Assembly (NCBI RefSeq): GCF_033880585.1
Contig: NZ_CP137624.1
Location: forward strand, 2,887,501-2,951,500
Source of the DNA: Lysinibacillus louembei
GTDB taxonomy: Bacteria; Bacillota; Bacilli; Bacillales_A; Planococcaceae
Reading direction: 5' to 3'
DNA length: 64,000 nucleotides
Shown: positions 16,825-28,063 of the stretch, one piece after another
Position numbering within the stretch: the first letter of the stretch is position 1
Layout: the number at the start of each line of letters is the position of its first letter
Program-made: the position numbers and the translations under genes
Notes under the pieces: generated by a model
Database searches by the model: none
The model's input: the letters and a program-made list of their open reading frames with translations, nothing else
Told to the model about the DNA's origin: nothing

Positions 16825-17565
16825 ATGAAGTTCGTCAAATGGATCATTGCAGTATCGTTATGTTTTATTGCACTAACGGCTATGGATTATGGGGATGCTC
16901 AAGCATCAGCTAGTACCTCTGAAACGAAAGTATCAAAGCAAACTGTGAATCAAACAAAATATGTGAAATCAGAAGGAGGATTAATTGTCAGAAAAGAAGC
17001 ACATTCGAAAGGTGCTAAAGTAACGATGCTGAAAGATGGCTCGAAAGTTTTTGTATACACAACGGACAGCAACGGTTGGTCACACATCAAACAAGGAAAT
17101 GTCAAGGGGTATGTAAAGGATGCTTATTTAGTAGTGCAAGAACAGAGCGCTCAAAATAAAAATCGAAAAATTGATTTTTCTATGAGTATAAATCAAGTTG
17201 AGAAAGCAGAAACAGCAAAGTTACTTAGAAAATCACAAAAGGGAAATGTGTCTACTTTAGTTTACTCAGCAATGAAATATGGTTACTCAACAGAATTGAT
17301 ATATTATTATGAGGATAAAAAGCTTGGTGCGATTGGATTTGATTTCTTCCCTAATAGAGACCGTTATAGTGATTGGTCGGAAATACAACTTATCCATGAC
17401 ACGCTTTATAAAGAAGGTCTTAAGGAGCTAGGACGTAATGTGGAAACACGTTCAGACGGTAGTTATTATATTTCAAGCTTATGGGATAAAGGCTCTTATT
17501 ACGTTATGTTAGATGTTAATCGTATAGACGGCTATACGATGGCGACTTTAATATATTATCAGTAA
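16825..17565 (+). CDS. secreted SH3b-domain protein
   Basis: 246 residues with a signal peptide (MKFVKW, hydrophobic core, likely cut at 'AQASA' near residue 30). Residues about 43-98 form a bacterial SH3 domain: 'KYVKSEGGLIVRKEAHSKGAKVTMLKDGSKVFVYTTDSNGWSHIKQGNVKGYVKDAYL'. These usually bind peptidoglycan peptides. Residues 115-246 form an uncharacterised C-terminal domain. No catalytic hydrolase domain is visible, so it is likely a wall-binding protein rather than a complete autolysin. The ribosome binding site is AAGGGAG. Confidence 0.85.
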   Translation: MKFVKWIIAVSLCFIALTAMDYGDAQASASTSETKVSKQTVNQTKYVKSEGGLIVRKEAHSKGAKVTMLKDGSKVFVYTTDSNGWSHIKQGNVKGYVKDAYLVVQEQSAQNKNRKIDFSMSINQVEKAETAKLLRKSQKGNVSTLVYSAMKYGYSTELIYYYEDKKLGAIGFDFFPNRDRYSDWSEIQLIHDTLYKEGLKELGRNVETRSDGSYYISSLWDKGSYYVMLDVNRIDGYTMATLIYYQ

Positions 17566-17631
17566 AAAACATGATTCATATAAAAGGGATTGTAAAAATT
17601 GTATGGAATTTGATTTAAGAAGTGTAGAGTA

Positions 17632-17662
17632 TTGACAATAGTATTTTAAACCCTATTGTCAA
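17632..17662. promoter_or_regulatory. 10-bp perfect inverted repeat overlapping the metA -35 box
   Basis: TTGACAATAG (17632-17641) and CTATTGTCAA (17653-17662) are exact complements separated by 11 bp. The right arm contains the -35 hexamer of the riboswitch promoter. There is no T-run after it, so it is more like an operator than a terminator for the SH3b gene. Confidence 0.5.
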
Positions 17663-17684
17663 ACGCTTTCAATAATGCTACAAT
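17656..17684 (+). promoter_or_regulatory. promoter of the SAM riboswitch-metA transcript
   Basis: -35 TTGTCA, 17-bp spacer, -10 TACAAT; both boxes differ from consensus at one position. It ends 18 bp before the riboswitch aptamer. Confidence 0.75.
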
Positions 17685-17701
17685 AAACAAAATTAAAAAA
17701 A

Positions 17702-17810
17702 CACTTATCAAGAGAAGCCGAGGGATATGGCCCGTTGACGCTTCAGCAACCTCTAACATTGATTAGAAAGGTGCTAATTCCAGCGGGGGGACTCCCGAGA
17801 GATAAGAGTG
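17702..17810 (+). ncRNA. SAM-I (S-box) riboswitch aptamer
   Basis: The S-box core is plain: CTTATC (17704-17709) pairs with GATAAG (17801-17806) as P1; the AGAG turn, the GGGATATGGCCC block, TTCAGCAACC, the AAGGTGCTAATTCC segment and GAGAGATAAGAG follow in the canonical order. It binds S-adenosylmethionine. High SAM should favour the downstream terminator and shut off metA, matching the role of MetA in methionine synthesis. Confidence 0.95.
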
Positions 17811-17824
17811 AACGGATTGCTTAC

Positions 17825-17865
17825 AAAACCCTCACATTCTCTATGCTGGAATGTGAGGGTTTTTT
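17825..17865 (+). terminator. riboswitch-controlled terminator (expression platform)
   Basis: AAAACCCTCACATTC (17825-17839) pairs perfectly with GAATGTGAGGGTTTT (17849-17863), followed by Ts. It lies between the S-box aptamer and metA. I did not find a convincing long antiterminator pairing by eye. Confidence 0.9.
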
Positions 17866-17902
17866 GTATTGATTTGTTATTTCAAGAAATGGGGGAAAAG
17901 CA

Positions 17903-18841
17903 ATGCCAATTAATATTCCGAAGCAGTTGCCAGCAGGTGAGCTACTAAGAAAAGAGAAAATTTTCGTGATGGAGGAGGACCGTGCGAGAACACAGCAAAT
18001 CCGTCCGTTAAACATTTTAGTTTGTAACCTAATGCCAGAAAAGGAGAAAACAGAGCTGCAATTATTGCGTTTATTAGGGAACACACCTTTACAAGTAAAT
18101 GTCACATTTTTGAATACAGCAACCTATGAATCGAAAAATGTCTCAAAATCACATTTGCAAACGTTCTATACGACATTTGCTGAGATTAAACACCGCCGCT
18201 ATGATGGCATGATTATTACAGGTGCGCCAATTGAACGCATGGAATTTGAGGACGTTATCTATTGGAAGGAAATTACGGATATTATGGATTGGGCAAAGCT
18301 AAATGTCACATCCATCATGAATATTTGTTGGGGTGCGCAAGCGGCTTTATATCATCATTACGGCATTGGTAAATTTGAGCTGCCGAAAAAATGCTCAGGC
18401 GTATACTCACATGTTATTACGGATTTAACGGTAGATTTAGTGCGTGGCTTTAGCGATGAATATGTAGCACCACATTCAAGACATACATCTGTATCAATTG
18501 ATGAGGTGCGTGCGCATCCAGATTTACGCTTGCTGAGCTATTCAGACGATGCGGGTGTCTTTATTGTACAATCGAAGGACAATAAGCAAATTATGATTAC
18601 AGGACATTTAGAGTATGATGCGACAACGCTTGCTGATGAATACGAGCGAGATATCGCCAAGGCAGATAATGTAGAAGTGCCTGTGAACTACTTCCCAAAT
18701 GATGACCCAACGAAAGCACCAAAAAATACATGGCGTGCCCATTCGCATTTATTGTTCTACAACTGGTTGAACTATTACGTATACCAAGAAACGCCATACA
18801 AATGGGATTTTGTTGAAGAGGAGATTGAATATCATATTTAG
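17903..18841 (+). CDS. metA: homoserine O-acetyltransferase MetA
   Basis: 312 residues, cytoplasmic, first committed step of methionine synthesis: acyl transfer to the homoserine hydroxyl. The catalytic Cys is C142 ('[10 protein letters not shown]'), with H235 and E237 in 'TGHLEYD', matching the numbering of the characterised Bacillus enzyme. Residue 111 is Glu ('ERMEFED'); in this family Glu111 goes with acetyl-CoA and Gly111 with succinyl-CoA, so acetyltransferase activity is expected despite the frequent 'succinyltransferase' label. The gene sits directly under an S-box riboswitch. GGGGG before the ATG is the ribosome binding site. The next gene overlaps its end. Confidence 0.96.
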   Translation: MPINIPKQLPAGELLRKEKIFVMEEDRARTQQIRPLNILVCNLMPEKEKTELQLLRLLGNTPLQVNVTFLNTATYESKNVSKSHLQTFYTTFAEIKHRRYDGMIITGAPIERMEFEDVIYWKEITDIMDWAKLNVTSIMNICWGAQAALYHHYGIGKFELPKKCSGVYSHVITDLTVDLVRGFSDEYVAPHSRHTSVSIDEVRAHPDLRLLSYSDDAGVFIVQSKDNKQIMITGHLEYDATTLADEYERDIAKADNVEVPVNYFPNDDPTKAPKNTWRAHSHLLFYNWLNYYVYQETPYKWDFVEEEIEYHI

Positions 18842-19238
18842 CACACCGAAAAAATTTTACATTGCCTCCAGCTTTCAAAATATAGAGGATGTCCGTTATG
18901 TAAGAGACCAATTAACAGCAAAAGGCTTTCAGCATACGTATGACTGGACACAAAACAGCCGTGCAGCCAATTTAGAGGAATTGCAACGTATTGGCAATGC
19001 AGAAAAAGAAGCGGTTCAACTTGCTGATTTTTTAATCATTTTATTACCTGCTGGGAAGGGCGGTCATATTGAGTTCGGACTTGCTTTAGCGAATGATATA
19101 ACCATTTATTTATATTCACCCAATGAGGATATATATGATATGAATTTTACGAGTACATTTTATCATTTGGACAATGTCCGCATCATTGTTGGCACACATC
19201 GGCAGCTTCTTGAAAATATTTTCATAAATGAACAATAA
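18825..19238 (+). CDS. nucleoside 2-deoxyribosyltransferase-like protein
   Basis: About 137 residues with a small Rossmann-like fold: '[33 protein letters not shown]' (strand 1 and helix 1) and '[38 protein letters not shown]', the conserved 'AD...G..E.G.A' block in which Glu is the catalytic residue of nucleoside deoxyribosyltransferases. Many members of this group are uncharacterised. The reading frame begins inside metA. The exact start is unsure: TTG at 18825 lies right after AGAGGAGA, while TTG at 18810 or 18813 is also possible. It is probably translated by coupling to metA and is therefore also under SAM control, an odd pairing for a nucleoside enzyme. Confidence 0.7.
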   Translation: MNIIFSTPKKFYIASSFQNIEDVRYVRDQLTAKGFQHTYDWTQNSRAANLEELQRIGNAEKEAVQLADFLIILLPAGKGGHIEFGLALANDITIYLYSPNEDIYDMNFTSTFYHLDNVRIIVGTHRQLLENIFINEQ

Positions 19239-19284
19239 AAAGCGATGCAACGACTCCACAAGAGCCTGTTGCATCGCTTTTTTA
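19238..19284. terminator. bidirectional terminator
   Basis: AAAAGCGATGCAAC (19238-19251) pairs perfectly with GTTGCATCGCTTTT (19268-19281), with A and T runs on the two sides, between convergent genes. Confidence 0.9.
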
Positions 19285-19575
19285 TGCCTGTTTGTACTCA
19301 TAAGCTAATTCATCTAGCTTTTCATTCACACCTACATGCAAATCATGCTCATTGAAAAACCATTCATCATTGCGCTCTATGTAAAAATGAACGCCATCCA
19401 CAATCGTTTCTACGCCAATTTCATGTGGTAATTCGCGATTCATACCAAGTGAAAATCCTTCATGGAATGGCGATGACCCACCGTATCTGGCATAAAAGCG
19501 TACATAATCACCCTGCTGTACTTCCATTTCTGTGTGAAACCAATTTAAAGCTGCATCCGTCAAAATAATTTTCAT
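19282..19575 (-). CDS. HesB/IscA-like fold protein (YneR-type)
   Basis: 97 residues: 'MKIILTDAALNWFHTEMEVQQGDYVRFYARYGGSSPFHEGFSLGM', then 'VETIVDGVHFYIERNDEWFFNEHDLHVGVNEKLDELAYEY'. This matches the YneR/HesB-related subgroup, which shares the A-type carrier fold but lacks the Cys residues that bind Fe-S clusters (no Cys is present), so a scaffold role is not supported. The start is moved to the ATG at 19575, behind GGGAGAGG. Confidence 0.8.
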   Translation of the reverse strand: MKIILTDAALNWFHTEMEVQQGDYVRFYARYGGSSPFHEGFSLGMNRELPHEIGVETIVDGVHFYIERNDEWFFNEHDLHVGVNEKLDELAYEYKQA

Positions 19576-19693
19576 GAAGACCTCTCCCGACATACATTAA
19601 TAATGTTATTTTAGCGGATTTCCTAAATGAGGAACAGCAAATTGCTTAGTTAGATGCCAAAGTGCTGCTAATTCAGACCTTGGCATTTTAAAG

Positions 19694-20296
19694 TTAAATC
19701 CATTTCACTTTCGGTTCTGTGCCAGCTTTAATACGTTTAATATTTTCGCGATGGCGATAAACGATAAACGTAAATAAAATGACAATTAAAATAAATAAGG
19801 CGAAATCACCTGTTAATACAAGATAGATTATGCTATAAATAAGGGCGATGAGTGCAACAATCATCGATGTTAAGCTCACCATTTTTGTTAATTTCAATGT
19901 AATAAAAAAGGCAACAAATAAAAGCAAAAATAATGGCCATGCGTAGCCTAGTACGACACCTGCAGAAGTAGCTACTGCTTTGCCACCTCGGAAGCTGGCG
20001 AAAATAGGGAAGATATGTCCTATGACAGCCACAACACCTAAAATTAATGCATGAATTTGCACATCCGCAAAAAATGGTAATAGCGGTAGCAATACAGCCG
20101 CAGTTCCTTTTAACACATCCATAATTGTGACAATTATCCCTGCCTTTTTGCCAAGGACACGGAAGGTATTGGTTGCACCTAAATTACCGCTGCCTTGCTG
20201 TCTAACATCTGTATGATAAAAAATCTTACCAATCCATAAAGCAGAGGGGATGGAGCCGATTAAATAAGCGCAAATAACAATTATAGCAATTGACAT
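19694..20296 (-). CDS. plsY: glycerol-3-phosphate acyltransferase PlsY
   Basis: 200 residues, polytopic membrane enzyme that moves the acyl group from acyl-phosphate to glycerol-3-phosphate, making lysophosphatidate. The three family motifs are present: 'GSGNLGATNTFRVLG' (about residues 36-50), 'GHIFPIFASFRGGKAVATSAG' and the C-terminal 'RHRENIKRIKAGTEPKV'. The start is set at the ATG at 20296 with GAAAGGAG 7 bases upstream. It is divergent from parE, the order usual in Bacillales, where plsY flanks the topoisomerase IV genes. Confidence 0.95.
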   Translation of the reverse strand: MSIAIIVICAYLIGSIPSALWIGKIFYHTDVRQQGSGNLGATNTFRVLGKKAGIIVTIMDVLKGTAAVLLPLLPFFADVQIHALILGVVAVIGHIFPIFASFRGGKAVATSAGVVLGYAWPLFLLLFVAFFITLKLTKMVSLTSMIVALIALIYSIIYLVLTGDFALFILIVILFTFIVYRHRENIKRIKAGTEPKVKWI

Positions 20297-20494
20297 ATAT
20301 ACGCTCCTTTCAAAATTGATAGTTGGTACTAATAGGTTGTAATAATGATTATACACTGATTACCTATTGATTGAATAGTAGATTGATTATTTTTTGTAAT
20401 GTATGAATAAATACACGGCTCATATGAATAAGAGAAGTAAAGCACTTATTGAAAAATTGTGGTAGAATATCTATTTGTGTAGGGCTTTAGCGTA

Positions 20495-22534
<2,040 letters not shown>

Positions 22535-22537
22535 GGA

Positions 22538-24961
22538 ATGACAACGGAAAAATTTCAAGATTTACCTTTAGAAGAAGTAATGGGTGACCGCTTTGGTCGC
22601 TATTCAAAATATATTATTCAAGACCGCGCGTTGCCAGATGCACGTGACGGATTAAAGCCTGTACAGCGCCGTATTTTATATGCGATGTTTAATGAGGGCA
22701 ATACACATGATAAGCCATTCCGTAAATCGGCAAAAACAGTCGGAAACGTAATCGGTAACTTCCACCCGCACGGCGACTCCTCTGTTTATGAGGCGATGGT
22801 GCGTATGAGTCAGGATTGGAAGGCACGTTATATGCTCATTGAAATGCATGGTAATAATGGCTCAGTTGATGGAGACCCACCAGCTGCAATGCGTTATACA
22901 GAGGCACGTTTATCACAGGTGGCGGCGGAAATGCTGCGTGATATTAACAAACGCACAGTTGATTTTGTGCCAAACTTTGATGATCAGGATATGGAGCCAG
23001 TTGTTTTACCTGCTCGTTTCCCGAACCTGCTTGTGAACGGCTCCACAGGGATTTCGGCAGGCTATGCGACAGATATTCCCCCACATAATTTACAGGAAGC
23101 ATTGGATGCTGTATTAATGCGTTTAGACAAGCCAGGGTGTTCCGTTGATGAATTAATGACGGTCATTAAAGGACCTGATTTCCCGACAGGTGGTATTATT
23201 CAAGGTGTAGATGGTATTAAAAAAGCCTACGAAACGGGTAAAGGGAAAATTATTATTCGCGCGGCTGCAACGATTGAAGAAATTAAAGGCAATAAAGAGC
23301 AAATCGTGATTACAGAGCTGCCATACGATGTCAATAAAGCGAATTTAATTAAAAAGATTGATGAACAACGCGCTGATAAACGCTTAGAAGGTATTGCAGA
23401 TGTAAGAGATGAATCGGATCGCACTGGCTTACGTATCGTTATTGAAATGAAAAAAGATGTGCAGGCACAGGGCATTTTAAATTATTTATTAAAATCTACA
23501 GATTTACAAATTACGTATAGCTTCAATATGATTGCGATTCATAACCGTCGTCCAACATTAATGACGTTGCCGCTTATGCTTGATGCGTATATTGCGCACC
23601 AAAAGGAAGTCGTTAGCAAGCGAACTGCTTATGATTTGACAAAGGCCAAGGATCGTTTACATATTGTAGAAGGCTTAATGAAGGCCTTATCTATTTTAGA
23701 TGAGGTGATTCAAACAATCCGCTCTTCTAGTGATAAGCGCGATGCCAAAAACAATTTACAGGAAAAATTCCATTTCACAGAAATACAATCAGAGGCAATT
23801 GTGAGCTTGCAACTATATCGCTTAACAAATACCGATATTACCGAATTGCGTACAGAGGAAGAGGAGCTTATTCAATTGATTGATAAGCTAACAAATATTT
23901 TAAATGATGAGAAAAAGCTAATCCGTGTTATTAAGCAGGAGCTGCTTGATGTGCGCAAGCGCTTTGCGCAGCCACGTCGCTCTGTTATCCAAGCAGAAAT
24001 CGAGGAAATTAAGCTAACGCTCGATGTGCTTGTACCAAGTGAGGAAGTTGTGGTAACAGTAACGAAGGATGGCTATGTCAAGCGCACAAGCCTGCGCTCT
24101 CACAGTGCATCGAACGGACAAGATTTTGCCATGAAGGAATCAGATTACTTATTATATGAAGCAACGCTCAATACGCAGCACTATGTATTGCTATTTACGA
24201 ATAAAGGCAATTATATTTATCAGCCTGTGCATGAGCTCCCTGATATTCGCTGGAAGGACCTTGGGCAGCATATTTCAAGCATCGTGCCGCTTGATGCAGA
24301 GGAATATATTATTGAAGTGATTGGCATTGAGTCATTTGACAAAGAGGATACTTTTATCTTTACGGCAACGAAGGAAGGGCAAATTAAGCGCTCGCCATTA
24401 GCAGATTATGTGGTCACTCGTTATTCGAAGCCTATTAAAACAATGAATGTCAAAGGTACTGACGAGATGATTTATGCCTCGTTGTTAACACCTACACAGG
24501 AAATTTTATTAACAAGCAATACGAGCTATACAATTCGTTTTACAGCAGAAGAATTACCTGTTACAGGTGTGAAGACAGGTGGTGTTAAGGGCATCGTTTT
24601 AAAAGATGGTGAATACTTAGCTGCTGCTAATTTAATCAGCCCTGAGAGCAATCAGGAGCTTGTCGTTGTGACACAGCGTGGAGCGATCAAGCGAATGCTG
24701 CTATCTGAAATTGAGGTAGGCAATCGTGCAAAACGTGGTGTCGTCATTTTAAAAGAATTAAAATCGAATCCGCATCGTGTGTATGCGGTGTTACTTGCAA
24801 CAGCGCAGAATCATGTGCTGTTAGAAACAGAGCGTGGCGTGCAGGAAACGATTCACGTGTTGAACCTATCAAGAGCGGACCGTTATTCAAATGGCTCGCT
24901 AAAAGTGGATACAGCTGTAGACGGCGCATTAGTAAGGGCCGTGTTACTGCCGAAAGACTAA
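22538..24961 (+). CDS. parC: DNA topoisomerase IV subunit A
   Basis: 807 residues; DNA cleavage and rejoining subunit. The active-site Tyr is Y120 ('[11 protein letters not shown]'). The quinolone-determining region reads '[15 protein letters not shown]' with Ser81 and Glu85, the unmutated residues at the positions matching S80 and E84 of S. aureus GrlA. After a coiled-coil region (about 365-470) come beta-pinwheel repeats with '[13 protein letters not shown]', '[13 protein letters not shown]' and '[13 protein letters not shown]'. The ribosome binding site GAGGAGG overlaps the end of parE. Confidence 0.97.
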   Translation: MTTEKFQDLPLEEVMGDRFGRYSKYIIQDRALPDARDGLKPVQRRILYAMFNEGNTHDKPFRKSAKTVGNVIGNFHPHGDSSVYEAMVRMSQDWKARYMLIEMHGNNGSVDGDPPAAMRYTEARLSQVAAEMLRDINKRTVDFVPNFDDQDMEPVVLPARFPNLLVNGSTGISAGYATDIPPHNLQEALDAVLMRLDKPGCSVDELMTVIKGPDFPTGGIIQGVDGIKKAYETGKGKIIIRAAATIEEIKGNKEQIVITELPYDVNKANLIKKIDEQRADKRLEGIADVRDESDRTGLRIVIEMKKDVQAQGILNYLLKSTDLQITYSFNMIAIHNRRPTLMTLPLMLDAYIAHQKEVVSKRTAYDLTKAKDRLHIVEGLMKALSILDEVIQTIRSSSDKRDAKNNLQEKFHFTEIQSEAIVSLQLYRLTNTDITELRTEEEELIQLIDKLTNILNDEKKLIRVIKQELLDVRKRFAQPRRSVIQAEIEEIKLTLDVLVPSEEVVVTVTKDGYVKRTSLRSHSASNGQDFAMKESDYLLYEATLNTQHYVLLFTNKGNYIYQPVHELPDIRWKDLGQHISSIVPLDAEEYIIEVIGIESFDKEDTFIFTATKEGQIKRSPLADYVVTRYSKPIKTMNVKGTDEMIYASLLTPTQEILLTSNTSYTIRFTAEELPVTGVKTGGVKGIVLKDGEYLAAANLISPESNQELVVVTQRGAIKRMLLSEIEVGNRAKRGVVILKELKSNPHRVYAVLLATAQNHVLLETERGVQETIHVLNLSRADRYSNGSLKVDTAVDGALVRAVLLPKD

Positions 24962-24971
24962 CAGTAACCCA

Positions 24972-25013
24972 AAAGGCTGTCTGAAAGGAGGATATCTTTT
25001 CAGGCAGTCTTTG
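24972..25013 (+). terminator. terminator of parE-parC
   Basis: AAAGGCTGTCTGAAA (24972-24986) pairs with TTTCAGGCAGTCTTT (24998-25012) with G-U pairs, followed by a short T-rich stretch. Confidence 0.8.
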
Positions 25014-25124
25014 CTTATATACTTATCCTAGGGTGACGTTTTTGCTATATTGACATTTCTCCCATAATACTATATCATTCAATTTATTTCGGAAGTCGTT
25101 ATATCATAGAAGGGAAGCTCATTC

Positions 25125-26312
25125 ATGTGGAAAAATAAAAATGTATGGATTGTATTAATAGGGGAATTTGTCGTCGGCTTAGGCTTGTGGGCAGGCATTA
25201 TCGGTAACTTAGCATTTATGCAGGAAACGGTACCGTCCGATTTTCATAAGTCGCTTATATTAGCACTCGGCATGATTGCAGGTGTTGCGGTCGGTCCATT
25301 AGCAGGTCGTATCATTGATTCATCAAGTAAAAAGAAAGTATTAATTGTAGCGAGCGCAGGGCGAGTTGTCTCGGTGCTCTTTATGTTTGTCGCTTTGGCA
25401 ACGAACTCGGTTATCTGGATGCTCTGCTTTTTAGTAAGCCTGCAATTGGCAGCAGCCTTTTATATGCCTGCATTACAGGCTGTTATTCCAATGATTGTGA
25501 AAGATCGCGATTTAATTACCTTAAATGGCTGGCATATGAATGCCCGTACCATTTCACGTATTATTGGGACTGCAGCGGCAGGTTTAGTACTAAGCTATTT
25601 TGATGTAAAATGGTTATATATTGCCTCGATGGTCATGTATATTGTAATGCTAGGCATTACCTTTACGCTGGATTTACAGGAGCAGACAAAAGAGAAGCAG
25701 ACAAAAGAAAAGAGCAAGGGTAGCTTTAAAGAAGTTTATCCAATGCTAAAAGAGCAGCCAGTTGTGTTAATGACATTGGTGTTAATGGTCATTCCGATTT
25801 TATTTTTAGGCTCATTTAATCTTGTCATTATGAAAATTACCGAAATCCATCAATCACAAAGCTTGTCAGGTATGATTTATGCGGTAGAAGGAACCGCCTT
25901 TATGCTAGGGGCAGTATTTATTAAGCATTTAACGAAAATTGCCAAAACGGGCACGATTTTATTTATGTCAGTCTTTATTATTGGCTTGATGGAGCTAATG
26001 CTCTTTTTATCAGATATTCAATTATTTGCATTATTAACCTTTGCGTTATTTGGCTTTACGGTAGGCTGTTTCTTTCCAACAACCATGACGATCTTCCAGC
26101 GTCAAGTGCCGAAGGAATATCATGGACGCTTCTTCTCCTTCCGCAATATGCTAGACCAAGTGCTGTTCCAAATTGTTTTATTATCGACTGGAGCATTGCT
26201 TGATTTAATTGGTTTACAGTGGATGGGGGTTACGTTCGGTGTGTTTAGCTTGCTATTAAGCTCTTATTTCTTATTCATTATTCGTCGTCGCAAGCTTGAA
26301 ATGGCGATGTAA
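25125..26312 (+). CDS. major facilitator superfamily transporter (efflux type)
   Basis: 395 residues with about 12 hydrophobic segments. 'GPLAGRIIDSSSKKKVLI' between segments 2 and 3 is the MFS motif A region, and 'LMTLVLMVIPILFLGSFNLVIM' begins the second half after a cytoplasmic loop rich in Lys/Glu (about 187-205, with the direct repeat KEKQTKEK). It resembles the MFS_3/macrolide-efflux-like group; the substrate cannot be told. GAAGGGAAG precedes the ATG. The next transporter gene starts 17 bp later. Confidence 0.88.
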   Translation: MWKNKNVWIVLIGEFVVGLGLWAGIIGNLAFMQETVPSDFHKSLILALGMIAGVAVGPLAGRIIDSSSKKKVLIVASAGRVVSVLFMFVALATNSVIWMLCFLVSLQLAAAFYMPALQAVIPMIVKDRDLITLNGWHMNARTISRIIGTAAAGLVLSYFDVKWLYIASMVMYIVMLGITFTLDLQEQTKEKQTKEKSKGSFKEVYPMLKEQPVVLMTLVLMVIPILFLGSFNLVIMKITEIHQSQSLSGMIYAVEGTAFMLGAVFIKHLTKIAKTGTILFMSVFIIGLMELMLFLSDIQLFALLTFALFGFTVGCFFPTTMTIFQRQVPKEYHGRFFSFRNMLDQVLFQIVLLSTGALLDLIGLQWMGVTFGVFSLLLSSYFLFIIRRRKLEMAM

Positions 26313-26328
26313 AGGAGGCACGATAGCA

Positions 26329-27231
26329 ATGGCAGTAGAAAATCGCAGAAAGGGGATTGTGCTTGTTCTCCTTGCTGCACTGTTTTGGGGCATTTCTGGT
26401 ACGGTATCCCAATATTTATTTCAAACGTTACACATGAGCACAGAATGGGTAACGACGATGCGTTTATTAGCTGGCGGGCTCATTTTATTAACCGTTGCTT
26501 ATCGCCAACAGGGCTCACATATTTTTCACATTTGGCGGCAAAAAGTAGATATTTTATCACTGCTTATTTTCGGCATTATTGGGATGATTGGTGTACAATA
26601 TACATATTTAGCTGCAATTAATTATGGCAATGCTGCAACAGCAACAGTATTACAATATTTAGGGCCAGCTATTGTTACAGCTTATTTTATTGCTTTAGCA
26701 AAGCGCCTGCCAACAGTGAAGGAGCTTTTAGCTGTAGGATTCGCCTTGTTCGGCACATTTTTACTTGTTACACATGGTAATGTGAATTCCTTGTCGATTT
26801 CAAAAGAAGCGTTTATTTGGGGAATATTATCTGCATTCGGCTTAGCATTTTATACAATCCAACCTATTTCCTTGTTGCGCCGCTGGGGGGCTATGCTAGT
26901 TGTTGGATGGGGGATGCTCGTAGGTGGAATTGCCTTCAGCTTCGTTCATGCACCGTGGAAATTCGAAGGGGAATGGCATATTTCGGGGCTGTTTGCCTTA
27001 GCCTTTGTCATTTTATTCGGTACAGTCTTTGCTTTTTACAGCTATTTAGAAAGCATCAAGTACTTAACACCAGCTGAGACGAGCTTACTCGCCTGTGCAG
27101 AGCCATTATCTGCTGCAGGCACCTCGGTGCTCTTTTTAGGTGTAGCATTCGGCTGGATTGATTGGTTAGGTACATTTTTCATTTTAGCAACAATCGGCGT
27201 TTTATCGATACAGAAAAAGAAACCTAGTTAG
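26329..27231 (+). CDS. DMT-superfamily (EamA) transporter
   Basis: About 300 residues with ten hydrophobic segments arranged as two EamA repeats: 'LAALFWGISGTVSQYLFQTL' opens the first, and 'WGILSAFGLAFYTIQPISLL' the second; 'TAETS'-like 'LTPAETSLLACAEPL' marks the last part. Relatives export amino acids or small metabolites. The ATG at 26329 is preceded by AAAGGAGG, which directly follows the stop of the MFS gene, so the two transporters are cotranscribed. The upstream in-frame ATG at 26296 lies inside that gene and lacks a ribosome binding site. Confidence 0.9.
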   Translation: MAVENRRKGIVLVLLAALFWGISGTVSQYLFQTLHMSTEWVTTMRLLAGGLILLTVAYRQQGSHIFHIWRQKVDILSLLIFGIIGMIGVQYTYLAAINYGNAATATVLQYLGPAIVTAYFIALAKRLPTVKELLAVGFALFGTFLLVTHGNVNSLSISKEAFIWGILSAFGLAFYTIQPISLLRRWGAMLVVGWGMLVGGIAFSFVHAPWKFEGEWHISGLFALAFVILFGTVFAFYSYLESIKYLTPAETSLLACAEPLSAAGTSVLFLGVAFGWIDWLGTFFILATIGVLSIQKKKPS

Positions 27232-27243
27232 GAGATGCAAAAT

Positions 27244-27666
27244 ATGATTGAACCGAAGATGAAAGAAAACGACACTAGTGTAGTGGAGTTTATTGAAAGT
27301 GTGGAAAGTGATAAAAAAAAGGCAGATGCCTATCAATTACTCGAAATTTTTGAAGAGGTCACAGGCTATCCAGCAAAAATGTGGGGTCCTAGTATAATTG
27401 GTTTTGGTAGCTATCACTATAAATATGCATCCGGACGTGAGGGAGATGCCCCTTTAGTTGCTTTTTCACCAAGAAAGGCAAAAATCAGTCTTTATTTAGT
27501 CTATGAAGGTGAGGAAAGAGATGCGCTATTAGAGGGCTTTGGTAAGCATACGAAAAGTAAAGCCTGCATTTATGTGAATAAGCTAGCTGATATTAATATC
27601 GACGTTTTAAAGAATTTAATTCAACATACAATGGAAACTTATCAAAAGCTTTATCCAAATGAATAA
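27244..27666 (+). CDS. DUF1801 (YdhG/iron-chaperone-like) protein
   Basis: 140 residues: 'FIESVESDKKKADAYQLLEIFEEVTGYPAKMWGPSIIGFGSYHYKYASGREGDAPLVAFSPRKAKISLYL' is the diagnostic DUF1801 sequence, with the YdhG/frataxin-like alpha-beta fold. The biochemical role is not established for this subgroup. It follows the DMT gene by 12 bp; the ATG at 27244, 9 bases after AGGAG, is preferred over the ATG at 27235, which touches the ribosome binding site. Third gene of the transporter operon. Confidence 0.88.
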   Translation: MIEPKMKENDTSVVEFIESVESDKKKADAYQLLEIFEEVTGYPAKMWGPSIIGFGSYHYKYASGREGDAPLVAFSPRKAKISLYLVYEGEERDALLEGFGKHTKSKACIYVNKLADINIDVLKNLIQHTMETYQKLYPNE

Positions 27667-27707
27667 AAATTGTAACCCTATCTTTATTAAGATTGGGGTT
27701 ATTTTTA
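27666..27707 (+). terminator. terminator of the MFS-DMT-DUF1801 operon
   Basis: GTAACCC-TATCTT pairs with AAGAT-TGGGGTTAT around a TATT loop, followed by TTTTTATT. Confidence 0.75.
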
Positions 27708-27731
27708 TTATGATTCATCAGTAGTTGAAGA

Positions 27732-27848
27732 TTATGCCTTGTTATTTTCTAACCATTTGAGCGTATAAGTGTTAGTTGTTTTGGCAAATTCCCTAGAAGT
27801 TGATGTTTTTCCTACTGCACTTGCTCCTTCTAAACAAATCAATGACAT
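27732..27848 (-). pseudogene. N-terminal remnant of a P-loop kinase/ATPase
   Basis: A minus-strand frame of 38 codons begins at an ATG with GAGGTG 6 bases upstream and encodes 'MSLICLEGASAVGKTSTS'. GASAVGKTS is a full Walker A loop at the very N-terminus, as in small nucleotide kinases. The frame then stops after 'TYTLKWLENNKA', far short of any kinase (usually 170-220 residues). It looks like a truncated gene whose translation signals survive. It could instead be a very short real protein, but no such family is known to me. Confidence 0.6.
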
Positions 27849-27889
27849 ATTTTCACCTCTATAAAAATTAATCTAAATTTCATCATAAT

Positions 27890-28063
27890 TTATTCCTGAA
27901 AATGTCTTTTGTATTTTTTATACGTCTGGTCAATCGTTTCCTGCTTCGTCTTTGTTTTACGTTCATGTGTAGAGAAGGAGGCAGTGCCGCGTTGTTTTGT
28001 AACGTCTGTACCACCTGTACGCTGCTTCGCTAAACGTTTTTTCTTTGCCTTCGATTGTGTCAT
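27890..28063 (-). CDS. small basic protein, 57 aa
   Basis: The frame runs from an ATG at 28063 to a TAA at 27890-27892: 'MTQSKAKKKRLAKQRTGG' then 'DVTKQRGTASFSTHERKTKTKQETI', ending 'YKKYKRHFQE'. It is very rich in Lys/Arg/Gln and likely nucleic-acid- or ribosome-associated, though that is only inferred from charge. GAGGTGA lies 4 bases upstream, and its ATG overlaps the stop of the DUF402 gene as ATGA, a sign of translational coupling. I recall similar short proteins in Bacillales annotated as hypothetical. Confidence 0.75.
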   Translation of the reverse strand: MTQSKAKKKRLAKQRTGGTDVTKQRGTASFSTHERKTKTKQETIDQTYKKYKRHFQE

